Source: JACMLD01 sp038229695 (GTDB lineage: Bacteria > Bacteroidota > Bacteroidia > Chitinophagales > Chitinophagaceae). From it: a stretch of DNA of 64,000 nucleotides. Shown here in pieces: positions 9,015 through 17,386 of the stretch; the stretch's first letter is position 1; the number at the start of each line of letters is the position of its first letter. The position numbers were made by a program, and so were the translations under genes. The DNA is taken from assembly GCA_038229695.1 (NCBI GenBank), contig JBBROE010000002.1, positions 1 through 64,000 of the forward strand, in the 5' to 3' direction. Under the pieces are notes generated by a model that did not search any database, was not told the DNA's origin, and saw only the letters and a program-made list of their open reading frames with translations.

Positions 9015-9065
9015 CCAGTGGCAGCAGCACAATTCAGCATTTTAAAAAACAAAAAATCATAGTAT

Positions 9066-10868
9066 ATGCCAGGAGATTCACTGAATATCAATAACACGGC
9101 CAACGAACAGCACACCTACGATGCCATTGTCGTTGGTTCAGGAATCAGTGGCGGCTGGGCTGCCAAAGAGCTGACCGAAAAAGGACTGAAAGTGCTGATG
9201 CTGGAACGAGGCCGTCATATCGAGCATGTAAAAGATTATGTAAATGCCAATAAGGATCCCTGGGAATTTCCGCACCGCGGAGGCCGCACCGACGAAATGA
9301 TCAAGGATTACCCGGTGTTGAAAAGGGATTACCCGCTGAATGAGACCAACCTCGACTACTGGTGCGTGGACAAAGACAGTCCCTATACGGAAGTAAAACG
9401 GTTCGACTGGTTCCGCGGTTACCACACCGGCGGAAGGTCCCTGATGTGGGGTCGCCAAAGTTACCGCTGGAGCGATCTGGATTACGAAGCCAATGCCAAA
9501 GAAGGGATCGCCATCGACTGGCCCGTGCGCTATAATGAAATCGCTCCCTGGTTCGATTATGCAGAGAAATTCGCCGGTATCAGCGGCTCACGCGATGGGT
9601 TGAAACAATTACCCGACGGGCAGTTCATGCCAGCAATGGACATGACCTGTGTGGAGAAGGATGTGGCCGCCCGCCTGAAACAAAAGTTTAAAGACCGTGA
9701 CATGATCATCGGCCGTACAGCTAATATCACCGTTGCGCATGAGGGCAGAACCAATTGCCAGTTCCGCAACAAGTGCTGGCTGGGATGCCCCTTCGGCGCT
9801 TATTTCAGCACCCAGTCGGCCACCCTGCCCGCTGCCCGTAAAACCGGCAACCTGACCCTGCGGCCATGGAGCATCGTCACCAAAGTGTTGTATGATAAAG
9901 ATAAAAAAAGAGCCACCGGCGTGGAAGTGCTGGATGGGGAAAGCAATAAGACCTACACCTACAATGCAAAAATTATTTTCGTCAATGCCTCCACGCTCAA
10001 CTCTGCCTGGATATTGATGAACTCTGCTACCGACATCTGGCCCGATGGACTGGGCAGCAGCAGCGGCGAGCTGGGCCACAATATCATGGACCATCACCTC
10101 GGCGTAGGTGCCAGCGGGGTGGTCGACGGCTACGAAGACAAATACTATTTTGGCCGCCGCGCCAACGGGGTCTACATTCCGCGCTACCGTAATTTCTTCG
10201 GCGATAAACGCGATTACCTCCGCGGGTTCGGCTACCAGGGTGGCGGCAGCCGCCAGGGCTACAACCGCTCACTGGAAGAACTGGCCATCGGGGGCGACTT
10301 TAAAGATGCCCTGACCGAACCCGGCCAGTGGACGATGAATATCGGCGGTTTTGGTGAAACACTTCCTTACCATGAAAACCGGGTCTCCATTGATAAAACG
10401 CTGTACGGCGACAAAATGGAACAGTTCAAAGACCCCGTAACCGGTAAAGACCTGGGTATGCGGCCTGTTGCCGATAAAAATGGCAAACAGCGCCTCGATA
10501 AATGGGGCCTTCCCATACTCGCCATCGACGTGGAGTACAAAGAAAATGAGAAGAAAATGAGGAAGGATATGCTCAACGATGCTATCGAAATGCTCACCGC
10601 TACCGGCGTTAAAAACGTTACGGGAAGGGATGGAGACGGTACACTCGGGCGCGGTATCCATGAAATGGGTTCTGCCCGCATGGGAAAAGACCCGAAGACT
10701 TCTGTACTGAATAAATTCAACCAGGTATGGGATGCGCCGAATGTTTTTGTAACCGACGGTTCATTTATGGTGTCTGCTGCCTGCGTTAACCCCTCCCTCA
10801 GTTATATGGCATTTACTGCCCGCGCAGTTGATCATGCCGTAAGCGAGATGAAAAAAGGGAATATATAA
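9066..10868 (+). CDS. GMC oxidoreductase 2 (FAD-dependent catalytic subunit)
   Basis: The product has 600 residues, the longest of the five copies and closest to GMC 1. It begins MPGDSLNINN, an extension with the MPxDS tag shared by copies 2-5, followed by the FAD loop at G24-S-G-I-S-G. The Cys cluster is CQFRNKCWLGC (Cys231, Cys237, Cys241). The presumed active-site residues are His532 (HEMGSARMG) and Asn575; the residue before Asn575 is Val here and Gln in the other four, which may change substrate choice. It carries the same roughly 30-residue insert as GMC 1 (DPVTGKDLGMRPVADKNGKQ). The gap from GMC 1 is 51 bases. No signal peptide is present. Confidence 0.93.
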   Translation: MPGDSLNINNTANEQHTYDAIVVGSGISGGWAAKELTEKGLKVLMLERGRHIEHVKDYVNANKDPWEFPHRGGRTDEMIKDYPVLKRDYPLNETNLDYWCVDKDSPYTEVKRFDWFRGYHTGGRSLMWGRQSYRWSDLDYEANAKEGIAIDWPVRYNEIAPWFDYAEKFAGISGSRDGLKQLPDGQFMPAMDMTCVEKDVAARLKQKFKDRDMIIGRTANITVAHEGRTNCQFRNKCWLGCPFGAYFSTQSATLPAARKTGNLTLRPWSIVTKVLYDKDKKRATGVEVLDGESNKTYTYNAKIIFVNASTLNSAWILMNSATDIWPDGLGSSSGELGHNIMDHHLGVGASGVVDGYEDKYYFGRRANGVYIPRYRNFFGDKRDYLRGFGYQGGGSRQGYNRSLEELAIGGDFKDALTEPGQWTMNIGGFGETLPYHENRVSIDKTLYGDKMEQFKDPVTGKDLGMRPVADKNGKQRLDKWGLPILAIDVEYKENEKKMRKDMLNDAIEMLTATGVKNVTGRDGDGTLGRGIHEMGSARMGKDPKTSVLNKFNQVWDAPNVFVTDGSFMVSAACVNPSLSYMAFTARAVDHAVSEMKKGNI

Positions 10869-10946
10869 CGTATATAACGGTTAGGGACAACCGGCTAATT
10901 GTTCTGGTACTAATGATTGTTTATTATTGTTTGAAAATTTACTGCC

Positions 10947-12662
10947 ATGCCTGAAGATTCCTTACACCTCAATACCAAAGCCACTGCACAGAATACCTTT
11001 GATGCGATAGTCGTGGGCTCGGGCATCAGCGGAGGCTGGGCGGCCAAGGAACTCACCGAACGCGGATTGAAAGTGCTGATGCTGGAACGCGGGCGCGATT
11101 TCGAACACATCAAAGACTATAAATCTGCGCCGAAGGATCCCTGGGATTTTGAACACCGCGGCACCGCCTCAAAGGCCGAGCTCAAAGACCGGCCGGTAAT
11201 CGCCCGGACCTGGGGAAAGAGCGAGCCCATCATCGACTACTGGGCGAAAGACAGTGAAGCCCCGTATTACGAAGTAAAACCATTCAAATGGTGGAGGGCT
11301 TACCAGCTGGGAGGAAGATCAATCTTATGGGGCAGGCAGAGTTACCGCTGGAGTGATCTCGATTTTGAGGGTAATGCCAAAGACGGGTGGGCCATCGACT
11401 GGCCCATACGTTATGCTGACATTGCGCCCTGGTACGACCACGTGGAAAAACATATTGGGGTAAGCGGTTCAGCAGAAGGACTGGCACATCTCCCCGACGG
11501 GCATTTCCTTCCACCCATGGATATGACCTGCGTGGAAAAGGATGTGGCTGCACGGATCAAAGATCGCTGGAAGGGTCAGCGCCATATGTTCATTGGCCGC
11601 GTCGCCAATTTAACCGCCCCGATCGATGGTCGTACCGCCTGCCAGTTCAGGAACCGTTGCTGGGAAGGATGTCCTTTCGGCGGCTACTTCAGCACACAGT
11701 CGTCAACCCTGCCCGCCGCCCGCGCTACCGGCAACCTCACCGTGCGGCCCTGGAGCATCGTGTCTAAATTGCTGTACGACAAAGACACCAAGAAGGCGAA
11801 AGGCGTTGAGGTGATGGATGCAGAAAATAACAAGACCTATGAATTTTATTCCAAAATAGTTTTTGTAAACGCCTCGGCCCTTAACAGTGCCTGGGTGCTC
11901 ATGAATACGGCGACAGATATCTGGCCCGAAGGCCTCGGCAGCAGCAGTGGCGAACTCGGTCATAATATTATGGACCACCATTATAATCTCGGCGCTTCCG
12001 GAACCATGGAAGGATACGATGATAGATATTATTACGGCAGAAGAGCAAACGGGATCTATATTCCGAGGTTTGTAAACCTCAATGGCGATAAGCGGGATTA
12101 CCTGCGCGGCTTCGGGTACCAGGGCGCCGGCAGCCGGCAGGGCTGGAACCGGGAAATCGCCGAATATGCGGTGGGGGGCGACTTCAAAGATGCATTGACG
12201 GAACCGGGTAAATGGACGATGGGCATCGGCGGTTTCGGCGAACTGCTGCCTTATCACAATAACAAAATATCGCTCGACAAAACCCGGAAGGATAAATGGG
12301 GACTGCCCATCCTGGCTATGGACGCCGTGCTGCAGGAGAATGAGTACAAGATGCGGAAAGACATCGTATCCGAAGCAGCCGCCATGCTGGAAGCCGCCGG
12401 GGCAAAAGACATCAATACCCACGACAACGGCCATGAAATTGGGGACGGCATCCATGAGATGGGCAGCGCAAGAATGGGACGCGATCCTAAAACATCGGTG
12501 CTCAATGGCAACAACCAGGTGTGGGATGCAAAAAATGTATTTCTCACAGACGGGGCTTTTATGGTATCCTCAGCCTGTCAGAACCCTTCGCTTACCTATA
12601 TGGCCATGACCGCAAGGGCAGCCAATTTTGCAGTGGATGAACTCAAAAAAGGGAATATTTAA
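10947..12662 (+). CDS. GMC oxidoreductase 3 (FAD-dependent catalytic subunit)
   Basis: The product has 571 residues. The N-terminus MPEDSLHLNT carries the MPxDS tag, followed by the FAD loop from G24. The Cys cluster is CQFRNRCWEGC (Cys232, Cys238, Cys242). His503 (HEMGSARMG) and Asn546 (CQNPSLTYMA) are the presumed active-site pair. It lacks the roughly 30-residue insert of copies 1 and 2, going directly from LDKTRKDKWGLP. The N-terminal third diverges from copies 1 and 2 around residues 65-95 (EHRGTASKAELKDRPV), a region likely near the substrate channel. It is 78 bases after GMC 2 and 37 before GMC 4. It has no signal peptide and is expected to use the shared subunit 3. Confidence 0.93.
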   Translation: MPEDSLHLNTKATAQNTFDAIVVGSGISGGWAAKELTERGLKVLMLERGRDFEHIKDYKSAPKDPWDFEHRGTASKAELKDRPVIARTWGKSEPIIDYWAKDSEAPYYEVKPFKWWRAYQLGGRSILWGRQSYRWSDLDFEGNAKDGWAIDWPIRYADIAPWYDHVEKHIGVSGSAEGLAHLPDGHFLPPMDMTCVEKDVAARIKDRWKGQRHMFIGRVANLTAPIDGRTACQFRNRCWEGCPFGGYFSTQSSTLPAARATGNLTVRPWSIVSKLLYDKDTKKAKGVEVMDAENNKTYEFYSKIVFVNASALNSAWVLMNTATDIWPEGLGSSSGELGHNIMDHHYNLGASGTMEGYDDRYYYGRRANGIYIPRFVNLNGDKRDYLRGFGYQGAGSRQGWNREIAEYAVGGDFKDALTEPGKWTMGIGGFGELLPYHNNKISLDKTRKDKWGLPILAMDAVLQENEYKMRKDIVSEAAAMLEAAGAKDINTHDNGHEIGDGIHEMGSARMGRDPKTSVLNGNNQVWDAKNVFLTDGAFMVSSACQNPSLTYMAMTARAANFAVDELKKGNI

Positions 12663-12699
12663 TCCAGAAGAATACCCACAATTGTAATCAAAAATAGCA

Positions 12700-14412
12700 A
12701 TGCCGGCAGATTCATTACATATCAGCAACAGGGCGTCGGTACAAAATACCTATGATGCCATAGTGGTAGGCAGCGGCATCAGCGGCGGTTGGGCCGCTAT
12801 GGAACTGTGTAAAAAAGGGCTTAAAACAATTGTCCTGGAACGAGGAAGAGACGTGCAGCACATCAAGGATTATCCGACTACTAACCTTGCGCCCTGGGAA
12901 CTGCTTCACCGCAACAGCAACTCCAACAAGTTAAAGGAAGACCAGTTTGTGCAGGTCAGGGGCTTCTGCAATGAATCCAACAGCCATTTTTTTGTAAACG
13001 ATAAGGAACATCCCTACACCCAGGTAAAGCCGTTCGACTGGATACGCGGTTACCACGTGGGTGGCCGCAGCCTGATGTGGGGTCGGCAATGTTACCGGTG
13101 GAGCGATCTCGATTTTGAAGCCAATGCAGCAGACGGTCATGGGGTCGACTGGCCCATCCGTTACCGTGATATTGAACCCTGGTACAGTTATGCCGAAAAA
13201 TTTGTAGGCATCAGCGGATCAAAGGAAGGACTGCCGCAATTGCCCGACGGGGATTTCCTGCCACCAATGGAAATGAATTGCCTGGAAAAACAGGTAGCAG
13301 GAGACATCAGCAGAAATTTCAGGGACGGCAGGCGCATGATCATCGGGCGGGTGGCCAATTTAACCCGTGGCTGGAATGGCCGGGGGCCCTGCCAGTACCG
13401 GAATCTTTGTGACAGGGGCTGCCCCTTCGGCGGGTATTTCAGCAGCAACTCCGGGACCCTGCCCGTTGCATTCTCAACTGGTAACCTCACGCTCAGGCCA
13501 CATTCCATTGCGATGGAAGTGCTGTATGATAAAGATAAAAAACGGGCAACCGGCGTCAGGATAATAGATGAACTGACCAAAAAGACCGAGGAGTATTATG
13601 CTAAAGTCATTTTCCTCAACGCCTCTACAATAGGGTCAACGCTGCTGATGCTGAATTCGGTTTCTGACGCCTTCCCAACGGGCCTGGGTAACCGCAGTGA
13701 CCAGCTTGGCCGTAACCTGATGGATCATCATTATCATGTGGGTGCCGGTGGCAACTACGACGGCTTTAAAGATCAGTATACCTACGGGCGCAGGCCCAAT
13801 GGTATTTATATTCCCCGTTTCAGGAACATCAATGAAAAGACCCGGCGACAAGACTATGTCCGCGGTTTTGGTTACCAGGGCGGTGCCTCGAGGGGAAGGG
13901 CAAATGGCGGGGAAGGCATCGGGGCAGCCTTTAAAGAATCACTGACAGAGCCCGGCGAGTGGAGTATGTGGCTAGGCAGCTGGGGCGAACACCTTCCCTA
14001 TGCCGATAACCGGGTGACCCTGAGCAAAGATAAAAAGGACCAGTGGGGATTACCGCTCGCTGATATCGACTGCGAGTTTAAAGCAAATGAACATGCCATG
14101 CGGGAAGATATGAAGAACAGTGCCGCTGAAATGCTGGAGAAAAGCGGCATAAGGAATATTTACACGTTTGATGACGGGAAGGCTAACCCGGGCTTATGCA
14201 TCCATGAAATGGGTACGGCCAGGATGGGCAGGGATCCCAAAACCTCGGTACTGAACCGGTGGAACCAGGTGCACGATGTACCTAATGTGTTCAATACGGA
14301 TGGGGCCTGCATGACCTCTTCAGCCTGCCAGAACCCGTCCATTACCTATATGGCGCTGACAGCCAGGGCGGCCGATTATGCCGTAAACGAATTAAAAAAG
14401 GGAAATATCTGA
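12700..14412 (+). CDS. GMC oxidoreductase 4 (FAD-dependent catalytic subunit)
   Basis: The product has 570 residues. It begins MPADSLHISN, followed by the FAD loop from G24. The Cys cluster is CQYRNLCDRGC (Cys231, Cys237, Cys241). The presumed active-site residues are His502 (HEMGTARMG) and Asn545 (CQNPSITYMA). Like copy 3 it lacks the insert of copies 1 and 2. Residues 60-100 differ strongly from the other copies (HRNSNSNKLKEDQFVQVRG) and resemble copy 5 in part (PTTNLxPW). Its TGA stop overlaps the ATG of GMC 5 by one base (TGATG), so the two are probably translationally coupled. No signal peptide is present. Confidence 0.93.
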   Translation: MPADSLHISNRASVQNTYDAIVVGSGISGGWAAMELCKKGLKTIVLERGRDVQHIKDYPTTNLAPWELLHRNSNSNKLKEDQFVQVRGFCNESNSHFFVNDKEHPYTQVKPFDWIRGYHVGGRSLMWGRQCYRWSDLDFEANAADGHGVDWPIRYRDIEPWYSYAEKFVGISGSKEGLPQLPDGDFLPPMEMNCLEKQVAGDISRNFRDGRRMIIGRVANLTRGWNGRGPCQYRNLCDRGCPFGGYFSSNSGTLPVAFSTGNLTLRPHSIAMEVLYDKDKKRATGVRIIDELTKKTEEYYAKVIFLNASTIGSTLLMLNSVSDAFPTGLGNRSDQLGRNLMDHHYHVGAGGNYDGFKDQYTYGRRPNGIYIPRFRNINEKTRRQDYVRGFGYQGGASRGRANGGEGIGAAFKESLTEPGEWSMWLGSWGEHLPYADNRVTLSKDKKDQWGLPLADIDCEFKANEHAMREDMKNSAAEMLEKSGIRNIYTFDDGKANPGLCIHEMGTARMGRDPKTSVLNRWNQVHDVPNVFNTDGACMTSSACQNPSITYMALTARAADYAVNELKKGNI

Positions 14413-16136
14413 TGCCGGGAGACAGTACACATATCAATATCAACAACAAAGCTATGCAGCAGCACAGCTATGATGCCATCGTGATCGGCTCCGGCATCAG
14501 TGGCGGCTGGGCAGCCAAGGAGCTTTGTGAACAGGGTCTGAAAACGCTGGTGCTGGAACGCGGAAGGGATGTGCAGCATATCAAAGACTATCCTACCACC
14601 AACCTCGACCCGTGGCAGCTGCCTCACCGAACCCGCCTTACCCATGCGCGGAAGACCGATAACCCGATTGCGTCGCGTTGTTATGCCTTTGATGAGGCTA
14701 CGCAACAGTTTTTTGTAAAGGACAACGAACATCCCTATATACAGGAAAAACCATTCGACTGGATTCGCGGCTACCAGGTTGGCGGTAAATCACTGATCTG
14801 GGCCAGGCAGACCCAGCGCTGGAGCAAATATGATTTTGCCGGTCCGGCCCGGGATGGTTTTGCCGTGGATTGGCCGATCGGGTACGACGATATCGCACCC
14901 TGGTACAGTCATGTAGAAAAATTCGCAGGCATCAGTGGCAATAAAGACGGTGTGGAAACGCTTCCCGACGGAGAATTCTTGGAACCCTGGGAGATGAACT
15001 GTCCCGAGAAACATATACAACAGAAAATACTGGCGAGGTACAAAGACCGCCACGTGGTACAGGGCAGGTGTGCACACCTGACGAAACCGCGGGAGATACA
15101 CCTGCAGCAGGGACGCGGCCAGTGCCAGGCCAGGAATATCTGTTACCGCGGCTGCCCGTTCGGAGGTTATTTCAGTTCCAATTCAGCCACGCTGCCCTGG
15201 GCTAAGAAGACGGGCAATCTGACGCTGCTTCCCAACGCCGTCGTGCATTCCATTGTTTATGATGACCGGAAAAATAAAGCCACCGGGGTGGAGGTCATCG
15301 ATGCGCATACGAAGCAGTCTACCACCTATTTCGCCAAAGTGATTTTTGTGAATGCCGCCTGCCTCAATACCAATCTCATCCTGCTGAATTCAACCTCACA
15401 CAGGTTCCCCGGCGGGCTGGGCAATGATAACGGGCTGCTCGGCAAATACATTGCCTTTCACAACTACCGCGGAAACATAGACGCCACGCTGGAAGGATTT
15501 GACGATAAGATAGATTATGGCCGCCGGCCAACCGCTGTGATGATGCCCAATTTCAGGAATGTTTATCGCCAGGAAACGGACTTTTTACGCGGGTATATGG
15601 TACATTACAGTGCCGGCCGGGGCAGAAAATACGGGGGAGACGGAATTGGCGGCGAATGGAAGGATGGACTCACTGAACCCGGTCCCTGGTATGTGTCGAT
15701 GATGATGCAGGGCGAAACCATTCCCAAAGAAAAAAACCAGGTGAGGCTCAGTCCTGATAAACGGGATAACTGGGGTATCCCACTGCTGGTAACCGACGTT
15801 GGGTATGACGACAATGATGAGAAAGTGATGAAAGACTTTTTGCAGCAGGGCGCCGAAATGTTACAGGAAGCCGGTTGTACGAATATTCATCCCTACGATA
15901 ACGGAAGAAGGCCTGGCAACGACATTCACGAAATGGGTGGGGTACGGATGGGCAGGGATCCAAAAACATCGCTGCTCAACAAATGGAACCAGCTGCATGC
16001 CTGCAGTAATGTGTTCGTCACCGATGGGGCGTCGATGGTATCGACCGGTACACAAAACCCGTCGCTGACTTTTATGGCGCTCACCGCCAGGGCGGCAGGG
16101 CATGCCGTTGAAGAATTAAAAAAAGGAAACATTTAA
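14412..16136 (+). CDS. GMC oxidoreductase 5 (FAD-dependent catalytic subunit, most divergent copy)
   Basis: The product has 574 residues. It begins MPGDSTHINI, with the FAD loop from G26. The Cys cluster is CQARNICYRGC (Cys238, Cys244, Cys248). The presumed active-site residues are His506 (HEMGGVRMG) and Asn549 (TQNPSLTFMA). The MDHH motif conserved in the other four copies (NIMDHHLGVG type) is replaced here by AFHNYRG, and the following substrate-side region is also divergent (RPTAVMMPNFRN). This points to a different substrate or a changed role. It overlaps GMC 4 by one base and is followed after 21 bases by subunit 3, so it is probably the copy most tightly linked to that partner. Confidence 0.93.
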   Translation: MPGDSTHININNKAMQQHSYDAIVIGSGISGGWAAKELCEQGLKTLVLERGRDVQHIKDYPTTNLDPWQLPHRTRLTHARKTDNPIASRCYAFDEATQQFFVKDNEHPYIQEKPFDWIRGYQVGGKSLIWARQTQRWSKYDFAGPARDGFAVDWPIGYDDIAPWYSHVEKFAGISGNKDGVETLPDGEFLEPWEMNCPEKHIQQKILARYKDRHVVQGRCAHLTKPREIHLQQGRGQCQARNICYRGCPFGGYFSSNSATLPWAKKTGNLTLLPNAVVHSIVYDDRKNKATGVEVIDAHTKQSTTYFAKVIFVNAACLNTNLILLNSTSHRFPGGLGNDNGLLGKYIAFHNYRGNIDATLEGFDDKIDYGRRPTAVMMPNFRNVYRQETDFLRGYMVHYSAGRGRKYGGDGIGGEWKDGLTEPGPWYVSMMMQGETIPKEKNQVRLSPDKRDNWGIPLLVTDVGYDDNDEKVMKDFLQQGAEMLQEAGCTNIHPYDNGRRPGNDIHEMGGVRMGRDPKTSLLNKWNQLHACSNVFVTDGASMVSTGTQNPSLTFMALTARAAGHAVEELKKGNI

Positions 16137-16157
16137 AACAATATAAAACAAATCGAT

Positions 16158-16724
16158 ATGGACAGAAGAGAGCTTCTAAAAATGATAACGGTGCTGACCG
16201 GCGCCGCTTTTGTTGGTGGCGAACTGATGCTTACCGGCTGCAAGAATGAACCCGAAATTGGTGGAACCTCCTTCAATGCCCAGGACGTAGGCTTCCTGGA
16301 TGAAGTGGCTGATACCATCCTCCCCCCGACAAAAAGCCCGGGGGCTAAGGCTGCTCATGTTGGCCAGTTCATGACAGTAATGGTCAACGACTGCTATGAC
16401 AGTAAGGACCAGAAAACCTTTCACGAAGGGATCGGCAAACTAAATGACGCCAGCAAGAAAGCCAACAACAAATCCTTCATGGAGGCAACGCCTGCAGAAC
16501 GGACGGCGCTGCTGACCTCTCTGGACAAAGAAGCCAAGGAATACGGGGCGAAGAAAAAGAAGGAAGACCAGGCCCATTACTTTACCATGATGAAGCAGCT
16601 GACCTTATTCGGCTATTTCACCTCGAAAGAAGGCGCTACAGAAGCACTTCGGTACGTTAAAGTGCCAGGGCGTTACGAAGGCTGCATCGAGTATAAAAAA
16701 GGGGACAAGGCCTGGGCCACCTAG
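16158..16724 (+). CDS. Gluconate 2-dehydrogenase subunit 3 family Tat lipoprotein (small subunit)
   Basis: The product has 188 residues. The N-terminus combines a twin-arginine signal (MDRRELLKMITVLTGAAF) with a lipobox (MLTGC, Cys28), so it should be exported folded through Tat and then lipid-anchored. The mature part has the family pattern: QDVGFLDEVADTILPPTKSPGAKAAHVGQFM near residues 40-72 and a C-terminal YFTSKEGATEALRYVKVPGRYEGC. In known dehydrogenases of this type the small subunit carries the signal and takes the signal-less GMC flavoprotein with it across the membrane. It is the only such gene in the window and closes an operon of five GMC genes. The family assignment and signal are seen directly; sharing among five partners is inferred. 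Confidence 0.93.
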   Translation: MDRRELLKMITVLTGAAFVGGELMLTGCKNEPEIGGTSFNAQDVGFLDEVADTILPPTKSPGAKAAHVGQFMTVMVNDCYDSKDQKTFHEGIGKLNDASKKANNKSFMEATPAERTALLTSLDKEAKEYGAKKKKEDQAHYFTMMKQLTLFGYFTSKEGATEALRYVKVPGRYEGCIEYKKGDKAWAT

Positions 16725-16799
16725 TAATCCTGTTGTGTTTTTCTACTACCTATAGAATATATACGGCCGGCTTGGTGAATAACTGTCCGGTTGCGTCTG

Positions 16800-16833
16800 A
16801 TGCCTGGTATCCGTTAGGTGCCGGGCATTTTTT
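16800..16833 (+). terminator. Intrinsic terminator of the GMC operon
   Basis: ATGCCTGG pairs with CCGGGCAT (8 base pairs including one T-G pair) around a 13-base loop and runs into six T. It lies 75 bases after the subunit 3 stop. Confidence 0.65.
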
Positions 16834-16878
16834 ATCTATGAACAAACCGGGCTGCCGTTACCTATTCAACACTGCACT

Positions 16879-17304
16879 ATGAAAATTATTTTAGCCGGTC
16901 TCTTTATTTTTATCAGCTGCCAGCTGTCTTCCCAGCCGGGCCGGGACGAAAAACAAATACGCGATCTGCTCCGCAGGCAGACTGAAGCCTGGAATCGCGG
17001 TAACCTGGACGATTTCATGGAAGGATACTGGCACAGCGATTCCCTTCTATTCATCGGTAAAAACGGGGTTATTAACGGCTTCCAGCCCACGCTGGACCGC
17101 TATAAAAAGGCCTACGGCAACCATGATGAAATGGGCACCCTGGTGTTTGATATCGTCCGGCTCAAACGCCTGTCCCCGGAGTATTACTGGGTGCTGGGAA
17201 AATGGTTTTTAAAAAGGAATGCCGGAAATATTTCCGGGTATTATACCCTGCTCTTCCGGAAAATTGGCAGGAAATGGCAGATAATTTCCGATCACAGCAG
17301 CTGA
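16879..17304 (+). CDS. NTF2-like/SnoaL (DUF4440-type) secreted protein
   Basis: The product has 141 residues. A cleavable signal peptide (MKIILAGLFIFISCQLSSQ) is followed by an NTF2-like cone fold: EKQIRDLLRRQTEAWNRGNLDDFMEGYWHSDSLLFIG, then YYWVLGKWFLKRN and TLLFRKIGRKWQIISDHSS. That order of motifs is typical of DUF4440/SnoaL-like ketosteroid-isomerase-type proteins. No specific catalytic pair could be identified and no function is known. It stands alone after the GMC operon terminator and before the SPFH gene, with its own start at the first Met before the hydrophobic stretch. Confidence 0.85.
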   Translation: MKIILAGLFIFISCQLSSQPGRDEKQIRDLLRRQTEAWNRGNLDDFMEGYWHSDSLLFIGKNGVINGFQPTLDRYKKAYGNHDEMGTLVFDIVRLKRLSPEYYWVLGKWFLKRNAGNISGYYTLLFRKIGRKWQIISDHSS

Positions 17305-17386
17305 TACTGACCCGCCGGTGGTGCTGCTACAATAAGATTGCTCACGTTGCCGGTTGATACACCCCGGCAACAAAAAAAACTGACTT

